64,000 bases of DNA, from NCBI RefSeq assembly GCF_024436415.1, contig NZ_JAFMZQ010000001.1, positions 1,922,001 through 1,986,000 on the forward strand, read 5' to 3'. Below are positions 7,899 through 17,567 of this stretch, piece by piece. Source of the DNA: Pedobacter deserti. GTDB lineage: Bacteria > Bacteroidota > Bacteroidia > Sphingobacteriales > Sphingobacteriaceae. The notes beneath the pieces were generated by a model. The model made no database searches, was not told the DNA's origin, and saw nothing but the letters and a program-made list of their open reading frames with translations. How positions within the stretch are numbered: position 1 is the stretch's first letter; each line of letters begins with the position of its first letter. Made by a program: the position numbers and the translations under genes.

Positions 7899-9458
7899 AT
7901 GAAGAGAATAATTTTACTGAGCTTAGTTTCTTTCGGACTTCTTGCTGGAGGTTGTAATAAGACACTCGACGTTGATTCAACGCGTGTCGTGAATGAAACC
8001 AACTATTGGAGGTCTATCGAAGACGCCAGGGCCGGAATTATGGGGGTATACGGATTGACCAGGGCAGCATTGGCCGATAATAACGGTCATTGGATCTATG
8101 GCGATGTCCGTATGGGCAATTTCGATGCACCTATCCGTCAGGATTTAAAAGCGATAATCAGGAACGACCTGAATGCGCAATATCCTGTGGTTGAGGAGCT
8201 TTCGAATTGGAGAAGGTTTTACGCCATTGTAAATGCTGCCAATATCTTTTTGGAGCGGATTCCAGAAGTCAGGGCGCAAGACCCGAGATACACTGAAAAT
8301 AACATGAATGTGGACGTAGCACAGGTCCGTTTTCTGCGTGCTTTTGCTTATTTCTACATGGTAAGAATTTGGGGAGATGTTCCTTTCATTGTAAGTTCAA
8401 GAGAGGGGACTTTCGAGAATCAGCCACGTACCGATCAAAAGGCCATTCTTGATTTCGTACAGGACGAAATGACTGCAGCAGCAGCCGTACTTCCTTATCG
8501 CTACAGTGCTGAAGATATTCAGCAGCCAGGGCTTTACTACGGTGTAGGTGCCGGAAGGTGGGATGGGGCATTGGTGAGAAAGGCATCAGCCTGGGCTATA
8601 CTGGCGGAAGTTGCTGCATGGCAGGGCAAGTACGCTGATGTTTCAACATTTGCTACGCTTGTCATTAACGACATGAACAAAGCTAGTTTGAGCTATATCA
8701 CCACAGATGAGTTAACCAGACCTCAAGGTATATTTTATGATAAAAAGATCAACCAGCTTTTAGCCTTTGGTTTTATCTGGGGTCATCAGGACGCTAGTTT
8801 TGCTGGGAACATTGAGTCTTTAACCCTGGCAGAGCCGGTAGTTAACAAAAGTATCCCCGACATCTTTGTTCCAAAAGATTCAATTCTTTCGATCTTCAAG
8901 GAAACAAACGACGCCCGGTTCAATATAGATACGACAGGTATTACACGTTCAGACAAATATTTCGTTAATTTCCAGGGCAGATATCCCGTTTTCAGCAAAA
9001 TAAAAGTGGTACAAAACGGATCAAACTCGCCGAACGACGCAAACTTTAGACTTTTCTCGAGTGCTATTCTCTTAACACGTTTGGAGGAAGTTACGTTATT
9101 GCGGGCTGAAGCATTTGCAGTACTTGGCGAAACTACAAGAGCGATCGAAGATCTTAATGCGGTTAGGCAGCGCAGGTACAACGTGGATCAGATGGGTTTG
9201 GTGAATAATAACGCTGACCAGTTCATTCGTTATAGTGAGCCTCTGCATGGATCGGTGTTTGAAGCAATTTTCAAGGAGCGTCAGAAGGAATTTATGGGTG
9301 AGGGCCACCATTTCTATGACCTGGTAAGATATCATAAGATCAAGCGGAAGGACCCTATGTGGTTGGATCTTATTAACCGTGGTGGTATTTACTGGCCAGT
9401 TTCCAGAAAGCTTCTGGCCCAGAATCCATTGCTGACCCAAAATTCTTATTGGAAATAA
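7899..9458 (+). CDS. RagB/SusD family surface lipoprotein (SusD1)
   Basis: Ligand-binding lid partner of SusC1 on the outer face of the outer membrane. Signal peptide II with lipobox LAGGC, so lipidation at Cys19. The 519-residue protein has the SusD N-terminal segment (NYWRSIEDARAGIMGVYG), a TPR-like helical region (VRFLRAFAYFYMVRIWGDVPFI) and the C-terminal signature ERQKEFMGEGHHFYDLVRYHKI. It follows SusC1 by 45 nt, the standard SusCD order. Ligand not predictable. Confidence 0.93.
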   Translation: MKRIILLSLVSFGLLAGGCNKTLDVDSTRVVNETNYWRSIEDARAGIMGVYGLTRAALADNNGHWIYGDVRMGNFDAPIRQDLKAIIRNDLNAQYPVVEELSNWRRFYAIVNAANIFLERIPEVRAQDPRYTENNMNVDVAQVRFLRAFAYFYMVRIWGDVPFIVSSREGTFENQPRTDQKAILDFVQDEMTAAAAVLPYRYSAEDIQQPGLYYGVGAGRWDGALVRKASAWAILAEVAAWQGKYADVSTFATLVINDMNKASLSYITTDELTRPQGIFYDKKINQLLAFGFIWGHQDASFAGNIESLTLAEPVVNKSIPDIFVPKDSILSIFKETNDARFNIDTTGITRSDKYFVNFQGRYPVFSKIKVVQNGSNSPNDANFRLFSSAILLTRLEEVTLLRAEAFAVLGETTRAIEDLNAVRQRRYNVDQMGLVNNNADQFIRYSEPLHGSVFEAIFKERQKEFMGEGHHFYDLVRYHKIKRKDPMWLDLINRGGIYWPVSRKLLAQNPLLTQNSYWK

Positions 9459-9467
9459 ACTAAACAT
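9454..9467 (+). repeat. 14-bp element upstream of the FAS1-discoidin gene
   Basis: AATAAACTAAACAT overlaps the susD1 stop and lies 8 nt before the next start. An identical copy is at 10761-10774 and a one-mismatch copy at 19214-19227, each just upstream of a lipoprotein start in the same cluster. It may be an A-rich translation-initiation element. Confidence 0.5.
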
Positions 9468-9475
9468 TAATAGGC

Positions 9476-10747
9476 ATGAAGAGATCAAATTTTAAATCAA
9501 GGTATGTAGTGGCATTATTGTTTGGTGCCCTATTGATCCAATTTGGGTGTAAAAAGGAAGACACCTATAGCAGGGCCGTGGATATCAGCATGGAAGTAAA
9601 CATGAATACTTACGATTACCTGAAGAGCAAGCCAGGCGTGTACGATTCCTTGTTATATGTAATAGATAGAATGGGTTTAGCGGAAACGTTGAAAAGTGGT
9701 GAGGTCACGCTTTTTGCGCCTTCAAACGAGAGTTTTCGTATCGCAATCCGCAACCTTAACGATGTACGTAAAGCGCAAAGTAAGCCCGCAATGTTCCTGG
9801 GAACAATAGCTGCGGGAGCAACAGACGATATGTTGCCAAGAGAGAGGCCGAAGGCAAGATCTGACAAAGAGCATTTGGACAGCATGATCAACATGTATAT
9901 TATACCAGGCTTGTTCACGGCGGCAAATTTTTCTTTGGGGGATGGTCTGCCATTGACTTCAAATAAAGTTGATTATCCAATGCACGGGAAGCGTGTATTT
10001 GCAGATGCCCAAGGATGGCAAGGTGGTGGTTCTGAAGTTATAGAATTCTCGAATACAAAAAGGAGTGTTTTTGTTCCTCATTGGGCAAAAACGACTACAA
10101 CCTCAGTTAACATCAAAACAACCAATGGTATCGTTCATTTGCTTGAACCTGACCACGTTTTTGGATTTGATGAATTCGTGACAAGATTGACGCTGATACC
10201 TCCACCAACGAACCTGTTCCTTGATCCAAGAGGTGGCAAGACAAATCTCTTCATCGATTGGCAGGACAATGGTAGCTTTGACGGTTCTGTAAACCCGGGG
10301 GAGAAGTTCATCTGGTCGTACGATGGTAATTATTTGACCAAAATGGTTGCATCTTTCAGCCAGGCAAACAATAAAGTGTACTTCCTCTGGAGTCCGGTTG
10401 ATCCGCTGAAAGTAGTTGATGGAAATCCGTTGATAGCTAACTCGTATACCATTACCTCTGCAAACGACTCCAAGACTTACCAGGATCGCGATCCGAAAGC
10501 TTGGGTTGTGGAGGGAACAAATGACCAACCGAATCTGAATGATCTGAAGGATAACACCAACATTAACTGGGTTATTCTCGATACGCGTCAGGATCAGGAG
10601 TTCACCACAAACTATCAGCGCAAGATATACGATTTTGAGAATACAGTGCCATATAAGCATTACCGGATAACTTTCCTGCAGACTTTTTCAGCTGGCAGCA
10701 TGCTTCAGCTTTCTGAATGGACATTTAACTACAGAGAGAAATTATAA
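9476..10747 (+). CDS. surface lipoprotein with fasciclin (FAS1) and discoidin-like domains
   Basis: 423 residues with lipobox LIQFGC followed by KKED, which resembles the acidic surface-export signal of Bacteroidota lipoproteins. Residues of about 45-230 read as a FAS1 domain (NTYDYLKSKPGVYDSLLYVI, GEVTLFAPSNESFRIAI, TNGIVHLLEPDHVF). The C-terminal third (KAWVVEGTNDQ, YKHYRITFLQTF, LQLSEWTF) resembles a discoidin/F5-8C fold and matches the C-termini of the two PKD lipoproteins at 22510 and 23728. Likely binding or adhesion role beside SusCD1; no catalytic motif seen. It follows susD1 by 17 nt. Confidence 0.8.
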   Translation: MKRSNFKSRYVVALLFGALLIQFGCKKEDTYSRAVDISMEVNMNTYDYLKSKPGVYDSLLYVIDRMGLAETLKSGEVTLFAPSNESFRIAIRNLNDVRKAQSKPAMFLGTIAAGATDDMLPRERPKARSDKEHLDSMINMYIIPGLFTAANFSLGDGLPLTSNKVDYPMHGKRVFADAQGWQGGGSEVIEFSNTKRSVFVPHWAKTTTTSVNIKTTNGIVHLLEPDHVFGFDEFVTRLTLIPPPTNLFLDPRGGKTNLFIDWQDNGSFDGSVNPGEKFIWSYDGNYLTKMVASFSQANNKVYFLWSPVDPLKVVDGNPLIANSYTITSANDSKTYQDRDPKAWVVEGTNDQPNLNDLKDNTNINWVILDTRQDQEFTTNYQRKIYDFENTVPYKHYRITFLQTFSAGSMLQLSEWTFNYREKL

Positions 10748-10760
10748 TTAAATGGCTTTG

Positions 10761-10774
10761 AATAAACTAAACAT
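10761..10774 (+). repeat. 14-bp element, second identical copy
   Basis: AATAAACTAAACAT, identical to 9454-9467, ends 4 nt before the ATG at 10779. This position favours that start over the ATG at 10752 for the lipoprotein gene that follows. Confidence 0.5.
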
Positions 10775-10778
10775 AACT

Positions 10779-11870
10779 ATGCAAATGCAATTAAAACATA
10801 AAGCTGCGGTTCTGATGTTATCGGTAGTTGCTTTCAGCGGTTGTCGCAAGATCTTCGATATACCCGATGAGAAGGATTACTTTAGTCAGAATGCTGATTA
10901 TACGACCAGGACTTTCGAGCCGATTCTCGGTCGTACGACTGTCTTTAACCGCTCTTTTGAAGAGGATAACTCAACTTTCCCGATGAAGTTTGAGCTGTTG
11001 AACCCACGGTTTGGCGATGGTCGTCCTGCAGAGGACATGCTTACCAAGCGCGATGTTCTTGTGTGGACTCAGGAATATACAGGGCAGGAAAAGAGCCTTG
11101 CTGAAATTGAGGCGAAGCGGAAGATAGAAAACCGCCCGGTTGTTGAGCTTAGGACAAATGGTGATTTGATCGTATGGAATGCAGCTACAAGGGATATCAT
11201 TACGCCACGTGATTCGGCACAGTATGATTTTATTCAGAAGCAGCGCTTTTTTGACGTGCGTGTGAGTAATTCTGGGGGGAGTAAGGTTATTCGTGACCTG
11301 AAATTCTGGCCCTGGAGGGAACGGCCTTATGAGACTGATGATGTGAGCGACATCAATCCGTACACCGGCGGACGTAACACCACTACGCCTGGTGGAAGCA
11401 CTTATGTGTTGATGTATCCTTCGTTAAGTGGAATCGTTAGAGAGACTGACCGTGCGAACATGGAGACTGTAAGGGATCGGGTTACTACAAGAATCGAGAA
11501 AATTGGCGACGGCAGTTCATTAACGTTCCGTTTTCTGGATAAGGACGGAAACCCGATTAATCCGGCAAGATTTAATATGACCAAGTGGGATCAGGTTGTT
11601 CATGGCTTTAACATGCAGATGACACCAGAATATGTTAAGTATGATGTTGCCTACCCTATTCCTTTGGCCAGAATTCCTACCCGGTTTACCCAGGGTGGTG
11701 TTAACGGATCTGGCGACCGGGCTCATGTGGAATTTAGCTTCTCAAGAATAGGTTTTGGCAACGTAGTGGTAATCGGAACGATCGCCGAGAACTTCAGCAT
11801 CTACGAAAAAGGTGACTGGCGGATCACATTTGAGTTTGAGAACGTGAACCCTAAGTTTACAAACGACTAG
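10779..11870 (+). CDS. uncharacterised SusCD-associated lipoprotein (possibly DUF5007-type)
   Basis: About 363 residues. The start MQMQLKHKAAVLMLSVV gives a proper signal peptide with lipobox AFSGC; the longer frame begins at 10752. After the Cys comes RKIFDIPDEKD, an acidic segment like other surface lipoproteins. I recognise no enzyme motif. The protein is Arg- and aromatic-rich and ends with segments that look like beta-strands (HVEFSFSRIGFGNVVVIGTI, WRITFEFENV). Similar proteins in Sphingobacteriaceae sit between fasciclin and SusC genes and may be what Pfam calls DUF5007; that assignment is from memory. It lies between the first SusCD set and SusC2, 25 nt before the latter. Confidence 0.7.
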   Translation: MQMQLKHKAAVLMLSVVAFSGCRKIFDIPDEKDYFSQNADYTTRTFEPILGRTTVFNRSFEEDNSTFPMKFELLNPRFGDGRPAEDMLTKRDVLVWTQEYTGQEKSLAEIEAKRKIENRPVVELRTNGDLIVWNAATRDIITPRDSAQYDFIQKQRFFDVRVSNSGGSKVIRDLKFWPWRERPYETDDVSDINPYTGGRNTTTPGGSTYVLMYPSLSGIVRETDRANMETVRDRVTTRIEKIGDGSSLTFRFLDKDGNPINPARFNMTKWDQVVHGFNMQMTPEYVKYDVAYPIPLARIPTRFTQGGVNGSGDRAHVEFSFSRIGFGNVVVIGTIAENFSIYEKGDWRITFEFENVNPKFTND

Positions 11871-11895
11871 AATCTTAATGATAAAAATTAATACA

Positions 11896-14800
11896 ATGAA
11901 AAGACATATTATTTTGCTATCAATTTTTTTCAGCTGCATATTCGTATGCAAAGATTTGATGGCGCAAACCAGAAAGGTGACCGTGACCGGTACTGTGTAT
12001 GACGCAGCCACCCGGGAAACATTACCGAGCGCAAACATTTACATTGGTACTCCACCTAAGGGGCTTGGGGCAACTAATGCCAACGGAGCTTTCTCGTTTG
12101 TTGTAGATGAGGGCTCAAAACTGATGTTCAGTTATACAGGATACGAAAGCAAAACCGTCACCGTTACAGCGGCTAACGCACGTTTGACCATCCTATTGAG
12201 CGAGAACAAGAACCAGATGGACGAGGTTGTAATCCGCGGTTATCAAAAGCGTACCCGTGAAACAACAACAGGGGCTTCTTATAACATCAGTGGTAAGGAA
12301 ATCCAGGATGTTCCGGTAGCCAACATTGAGCAGTTGCTTCAAGGCAAAGTTGCAGGTTTGAACATCCAGAATAACACAGGAGCTCCTGGTTTGCGTGGGT
12401 CGGTATCCATCAGAGGACTTTCCACAATTGCAACAACAGGTTCCGGTGATGAGAAATTTCTTCAGCCAACTTCGCCTCTATATGTAATTGACGGCGTACC
12501 TATGGATGCGGATCGTGCTTCTGAGTTTGGTTTCCAGCAACAAGGATCCGGAGTAAGCCCGATGTCAATGATTCCCCAGGAGGATATTGCCAGTATCGAG
12601 GTATTGAAAGATGCGACAGCCACTGCGCTTTACGGATCAAGGGGTGCGTATGGTGTTATCCTTATTCAAACTGTTCGGGGGAAATCTGAGACGCCGCGTG
12701 TCCGTTACACAGGAAGGGCATTTTTAAGTAAAACTCCAAAATTAAGGGAAACCTACGGTGGGATTGCCGAGCGTAATATTAAGACTCAACAGATTCTTGA
12801 CTATGCCTTGATTGAAGATTATTGGAGAATAAACCGTACGCCTTATTTGTCTGACAGTTTGAATGCTTATTATAACAACTCAACCAACTGGCAGGGGATC
12901 TATTATCAGGATACATATAATATGACACATAACGTCGCGATCGACGGTGGTACTGAGCAATTCAATTACAAAACCAACGTAGGTTATTTTTCTCAGTCAG
13001 GTGTTATTAAGAATACTGGCTTTGACCGTTACAGCATGAACTTGAACATGGAATACAAGCCTTCTACGCGCTTAAGGTTCTTTGGTGCCTTGATGGGGGC
13101 TTTAACAAACATTCAAAAGGCCGATGGTGTTGGTCTGCTTCAAACTGGTGTTGCCGACAACGGACAAACATCTTCATTGCTGCCGGGCCCGTCATTCTTT
13201 ACCGCAAGCAGCCAGCAGTTGGCATCGCTTCGAGTACGTAACGATGCAGGACCGAAATACGTTAAAGCGAATATGGAAGCGACATATCAGTTGATCGAAG
13301 GTTTAACCTTGACGACCTTCGGTAGTTACGACTACAATCAGGATCACGATGATCGTTTTACTCCTGCAATTGCGAATCAGCAGTTTGCGCGGTTAAATGC
13401 ATATAATGCTTATACCTCGGTATTGTATAACAGGAACAGTGCTGTATATCAAAGAGCTATCAACGACAGCCATAGCTTCAGCGTTAACCTTTTCACCGAG
13501 ATGTTCATAAGAAACGGACAGTCAACTCAAACACGTCTTGACAGATTACCGAATGACCAGTTTGAAGGTCCGCTTGGTTATGACGGTTTCGAATCCAGAG
13601 GTGGCGGTGTGTTAAAAGGAAGTTTCCTGGATCAAAAGACTGTTTCGCTCGCTGCAGCGATTGGTTATGACTTCAAAAAGAAATACGTTGTCGATTTGAC
13701 ATACCGCGTCGATGGTTCGTCTGATGCGGGTAATGAAGACCCATATACGATTAACCCATCCATTGGTTTCAAATGGAACTTCAACAAGGAGAGCTTCTTT
13801 GGTTTTGCTAAAGACTGGCTTACTTTTGGAGATATCCGCTTAACAGCAGGGCGTAACATCTTCCCGATTGGTAGTCTGCAAGAGATTTACGGACGTTATG
13901 AGCCAAGAGGATTGTACAATAACAGCCCAAGTATTGGTATTGTATTCGAAAACGTTCCGAACCCATTGTTAAAGCCAAAGGTGGTAACACAGTATAATGC
14001 TGGTTTAGACCTTGGTTTGTGGAATGGTAAGCTGGATTTGATTTTTGACACTTATTACAAACAGGTAGACAATGAGAAATTTGATGTTAGACTGCCAAAT
14101 ACCCTGGCTTTCGAACGCTTTGTGAGTAACGACGCAGCCTTGGCTAACTATGGTTATGAAATATCCTTAACCAGCAGACCGCTTTCTAAAGACAGCAAGG
14201 TTAACTGGACGGTAATGGTTAATGGTGCGTGGAACACAGATATTCTGACACAGCTTCCGTCTCAGTACGGCGGCCAGTTCATTGACTGGGATACTGGCGA
14301 GAATCAGCAGCATTTGGCAAAACGCGTTGGTAGAAATGCGCTTGCTAACTACTTGATTATAAATCAGGGTGTGTACGCGAATACGTCAGACGTGCCAATT
14401 GATCCGGTAACAGGAGTAAGGTATCGTAACGACAATCCCTTAAACCATCGGGCATCATTCCAGGCTGGTGATGCGAAATTTTTCGACGCCAACAGCGACT
14501 ATGTCTTGGATGAGCGCGATTACCAGGTATCAGGAAGTACTCAACCAACGCTGACAGGTGGTTTGTCAAATACCATTGGTTATAAGAATTTCTCATTAAA
14601 CGTATATGCCTCTTACACGGCGCAGCGTTCAATCCTTAACAATGCATTAGCGCGTCGATTAAGATTAATGAATAATCCTTTCGGCGATGATGCGGTAGTT
14701 CCGCTAGACAAGCTTAATGTGTGGACTACGCCAGGTCAGGTTGCAAAATATGCGAACGCTTACGATTATGCGCATAATTCGTTCACGAATCCATTCCGTT

Positions 14801-15057
14801 TCGATCAGACGTTGTGGGAAGAAGAGGGTTCATACTTCAAGATCAATGAGGTTACCCTTTCTTATTCTTTTGATAAGAAGCTTGCAAAGCGTTTTGGACT
14901 GAACAGTTTCAGACCTTACGTAAACGCACAAAACCTGGTAACCTTTTCAGGCTATTCTGGACCTAACGCAGAAAACGTAACCGCGATTGGCCGGGATGCT
15001 TCCAATGGTTATCCTGTACCGCGTATCTATACATTTGGTGTAACAGCAGAATTTTAA
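11896..15057 (+). CDS. SusC/RagA-type TonB-dependent outer-membrane transporter (SusC2)
   Basis: Canonical 1053-residue SusC. Signal peptide to about residue 24, carboxypeptidase-regulatory-like beta-sandwich at about 27-105 (VTVTGTVYDAATRETLPSAN), TonB-box-like DEVVIRGY at 109-116, plug at about 120-260 (PLYVIDGVPMD, IASIEVLKDATATALYGSRG), then a long barrel ending FGVTAEF. The start at MKRHIILL is chosen over an ATG six codons earlier because it gives the cleaner signal peptide. It pairs with SusD2, 19 nt downstream. This is the second transporter in one cluster; substrate unknown. Confidence 0.94.
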   Translation: MKRHIILLSIFFSCIFVCKDLMAQTRKVTVTGTVYDAATRETLPSANIYIGTPPKGLGATNANGAFSFVVDEGSKLMFSYTGYESKTVTVTAANARLTILLSENKNQMDEVVIRGYQKRTRETTTGASYNISGKEIQDVPVANIEQLLQGKVAGLNIQNNTGAPGLRGSVSIRGLSTIATTGSGDEKFLQPTSPLYVIDGVPMDADRASEFGFQQQGSGVSPMSMIPQEDIASIEVLKDATATALYGSRGAYGVILIQTVRGKSETPRVRYTGRAFLSKTPKLRETYGGIAERNIKTQQILDYALIEDYWRINRTPYLSDSLNAYYNNSTNWQGIYYQDTYNMTHNVAIDGGTEQFNYKTNVGYFSQSGVIKNTGFDRYSMNLNMEYKPSTRLRFFGALMGALTNIQKADGVGLLQTGVADNGQTSSLLPGPSFFTASSQQLASLRVRNDAGPKYVKANMEATYQLIEGLTLTTFGSYDYNQDHDDRFTPAIANQQFARLNAYNAYTSVLYNRNSAVYQRAINDSHSFSVNLFTEMFIRNGQSTQTRLDRLPNDQFEGPLGYDGFESRGGGVLKGSFLDQKTVSLAAAIGYDFKKKYVVDLTYRVDGSSDAGNEDPYTINPSIGFKWNFNKESFFGFAKDWLTFGDIRLTAGRNIFPIGSLQEIYGRYEPRGLYNNSPSIGIVFENVPNPLLKPKVVTQYNAGLDLGLWNGKLDLIFDTYYKQVDNEKFDVRLPNTLAFERFVSNDAALANYGYEISLTSRPLSKDSKVNWTVMVNGAWNTDILTQLPSQYGGQFIDWDTGENQQHLAKRVGRNALANYLIINQGVYANTSDVPIDPVTGVRYRNDNPLNHRASFQAGDAKFFDANSDYVLDERDYQVSGSTQPTLTGGLSNTIGYKNFSLNVYASYTAQRSILNNALARRLRLMNNPFGDDAVVPLDKLNVWTTPGQVAKYANAYDYAHNSFTNPFRFDQTLWEEEGSYFKINEVTLSYSFDKKLAKRFGLNSFRPYVNAQNLVTFSGYSGPNAENVTAIGRDASNGYPVPRIYTFGVTAEF

Positions 15058-15076
15058 CAGAGGGGAATAAAAGGAT

Positions 15077-16729
15077 ATGAAAAAATTAGTTATTTATTTA
15101 TCGCTGCTGGTAGCTGCCAGCCAATACGGATGTAAGAAGTTCCTTGACATTACACCTATTGATAAGCTTACCGGGAATAATTTCTATCAAACGGTAGATG
15201 ATGTCGAAGCAAACATCAATCAGATGTACGGTTCGCTGTACAGCAAATATTCACAGACCGCTACTGCAGCAATTACCGGTGAGGCCCGTTCGGGAGAGGT
15301 AATTCCTGCCAACCAGGCAAGTGAGATAGACCGCTGGGCCGGCCGTGTAGGCGGTCATACGCGAATTGCACCAAACCCTAGTGGAAACACGACCCCTCAA
15401 ACCATCCCCGGAAGCAGTTATAATGACTATACCGGGATAGAGGATTTATTAGATCCAGACCGGCCTTATTCATACAACCGTAATGGTAGCTTGGACTGGG
15501 CGCGATATAATTTTCGTTCCATCATGAACTGGAATCCTTACTATCAGGTTATTCAGTCGGCGAATATCCTTGTTGGAAAACTTGAAGAAGGAATTCCTGC
15601 CTTGAATGATGCTCAGACAAGGCGTTATATTGCTGAAGCCAAGTTTATCCGGAATTTTTGTTACCTGACCCTTGTCCGTTTGTACGGTGACGTGGTTTAT
15701 TATACAAAACCGTTCCAGAAAGACCCACTTCCAAGGGAGAATATGGTTAGCGTGGTAAACAAATGTATCGCCGATATGAAGGCGAATTACAAAGATCTTC
15801 CACGCAAATTTACAGATCCTTCGCTTAGAGGTGTGCGCGCAACACAAGGCGCTGCCATTGGTTTGATGATGCATTTGAACATGTGGAATGCTGGATTCGA
15901 CCTGAATAACCGGCCCGCGTACTGGAGTGAGACGGCTGCTTTAGGTCAAGAATTGATCACAAACGGGGATTTCAGATTATTAGATATTTCTGAGTGGAGT
16001 ACAGTAACAAAGGGAAGGTCTGAGGAGAGTCTTTTCGAGTTGTTTAATACGATTAACTATAATATTGGGGGTGGTTTTGCTGCCAATCCGCGTGATTTTG
16101 GTTATAGCTTTACCCACTTCCCGTACAGAAGACCAGAGTATGTGAGCCGTTTCAACTATAATATCTTCACAGAGGAATATATGCGTAAGTTGTATCCAGA
16201 TCAGACATCGCCAGACCTGCGTCTTAACACTTGGTTTGTCGCACCATTTGATCAGAACAATACCACCTTCCAGTTGCTAAAATTTGCAGGAAACACGCTT
16301 AACACCGGACAGGGTCCTGATGATGCGCTTGCGGCCGATAACAGCTATCTGATTATGCGTTATGCAGATGCAGTTCTTCTGGCAGCCGAGGCTAATGCAA
16401 ACCTTGGGAACGACAATGATGCTATAGCTCAATTGCAGATAGTGCGTAAGCGAGCGTCTGTTCCAGCTTTCCCAGGTGCGCCCGGCGATACTCGTGGATT
16501 GAAAGACGCTATTTTTTGGGAGCGTGCTAAGGAACTTATGGGTGAGGGTCACCGTTATTTTGACCTCGTTCGTACCCGTCGGATTATGAACCGTGAATAT
16601 GCGGATAACATCTTGACAACGGATAAGTTCAACAGGGGTGCCTGGACATGGCCTATTGAGAAATCTGCAAGGAATAATAACCCGTATATGACTCTGAATC
16701 AGTACTGGCAAAACTTAAGAAATAACTGA
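15077..16729 (+). CDS. RagB/SusD family surface lipoprotein (SusD2)
   Basis: 550-residue SusD partner of SusC2. Signal peptide with lipobox ASQYGC followed by KKFLDITPIDKLTGNNFYQT, the usual SusD opening. Helical TPR-like part includes AEAKFIRNFCYLTLVRLYGD. The C-terminal signature WERAKELMGEGHRYFDLVRTRRI is strong. It ends with the typical NPYMTLNQYW segment. Only distantly similar to SusD1, so the two pairs probably bind different ligands or different parts of one ligand. Confidence 0.94.
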   Translation: MKKLVIYLSLLVAASQYGCKKFLDITPIDKLTGNNFYQTVDDVEANINQMYGSLYSKYSQTATAAITGEARSGEVIPANQASEIDRWAGRVGGHTRIAPNPSGNTTPQTIPGSSYNDYTGIEDLLDPDRPYSYNRNGSLDWARYNFRSIMNWNPYYQVIQSANILVGKLEEGIPALNDAQTRRYIAEAKFIRNFCYLTLVRLYGDVVYYTKPFQKDPLPRENMVSVVNKCIADMKANYKDLPRKFTDPSLRGVRATQGAAIGLMMHLNMWNAGFDLNNRPAYWSETAALGQELITNGDFRLLDISEWSTVTKGRSEESLFELFNTINYNIGGGFAANPRDFGYSFTHFPYRRPEYVSRFNYNIFTEEYMRKLYPDQTSPDLRLNTWFVAPFDQNNTTFQLLKFAGNTLNTGQGPDDALAADNSYLIMRYADAVLLAAEANANLGNDNDAIAQLQIVRKRASVPAFPGAPGDTRGLKDAIFWERAKELMGEGHRYFDLVRTRRIMNREYADNILTTDKFNRGAWTWPIEKSARNNNPYMTLNQYWQNLRNN

Positions 16730-16748
16730 TACAATTAGCACAAACATT

Positions 16749-17537
16749 ATGACCAATAAATATTTTAAAACCCTAGCGCTTTGTTCAGCATTGCTGATCT
16801 TGCTAATCGGCGCGTGTAAACAGGACGATTATTATTTGGATGGGGGTAAGGCAGATCCTAAGTTCAACGGTAATATTCTGCAGTATCTGGAGTCGAATCC
16901 GGCTAAATTCGATACATTGGTTCGTGTGATCCGTATAGCTGGTCTTGAAGATATGTTTGCGAACGAGGAAATAACATTTTTCGCTCCGACAGACGAAGTT
17001 TTTCGCAGGACCATTGGCCAGGTGAACCGTACCTCGCAATTTAACGGTGATCCTTATGTAAATAAGTTGAACCAGGAGTTATTCAGGGCTGGTACTGATA
17101 CCATTGCAAATTTCGAAGATGTGCCTGCGGAAATATGGCGTAGATATCTGATGCGTTATGTGTTCAAAGGAAAGATGAGGTTGAGAGACTATCCTCAGTT
17201 AGATCCGAACTTAAGGCAGTTATATCCGGGAGGTTATTTTTACACCTATGAGCGCGATCTTGCTAATATAGGTGTAGTATTCAATTCGGCTAACAATATT
17301 GCTTATGCCGGAGCGAGACAGATTAGTTTTTCATTTTTACCAGACCCTTCGAATCCGGAGCTTTATTACAGCGCAGCTGTAGCCACGTCTGATGTGCAGC
17401 CGACTAATGGCGTGGTACATGTACTGGCAGTTTTCGCAGGTGCAATTCAAATTGGTGAGTTGTTTGTTGACCCAGTGGGATCAGACAATTTTGGATTCAA
17501 TTACGAGTTTAATACCGATGTTTTGCTAAATCGTTAA
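16749..17537 (+). CDS. fasciclin (FAS1) domain lipoprotein
   Basis: 262 residues: signal peptide with lipobox LIGAC and the following KQDDYYLD, which fits surface export in Bacteroidota. A FAS1 domain covers most of the rest (NILQYLESNPAKFDTLVRVI, EEITFFAPTDEVFRRTIGQV, and the C-terminal TNGVVHVLAV segment). It has no second domain, unlike the FAS1-discoidin gene in the same cluster. Probable adhesion or ligand-binding accessory of SusCD2; located 19 nt after susD2. Confidence 0.85.
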   Translation: MTNKYFKTLALCSALLILLIGACKQDDYYLDGGKADPKFNGNILQYLESNPAKFDTLVRVIRIAGLEDMFANEEITFFAPTDEVFRRTIGQVNRTSQFNGDPYVNKLNQELFRAGTDTIANFEDVPAEIWRRYLMRYVFKGKMRLRDYPQLDPNLRQLYPGGYFYTYERDLANIGVVFNSANNIAYAGARQISFSFLPDPSNPELYYSAAVATSDVQPTNGVVHVLAVFAGAIQIGELFVDPVGSDNFGFNYEFNTDVLLNR

Positions 17538-17567
17538 TAGGAATTTGTAACGGATAAATTAAGAATC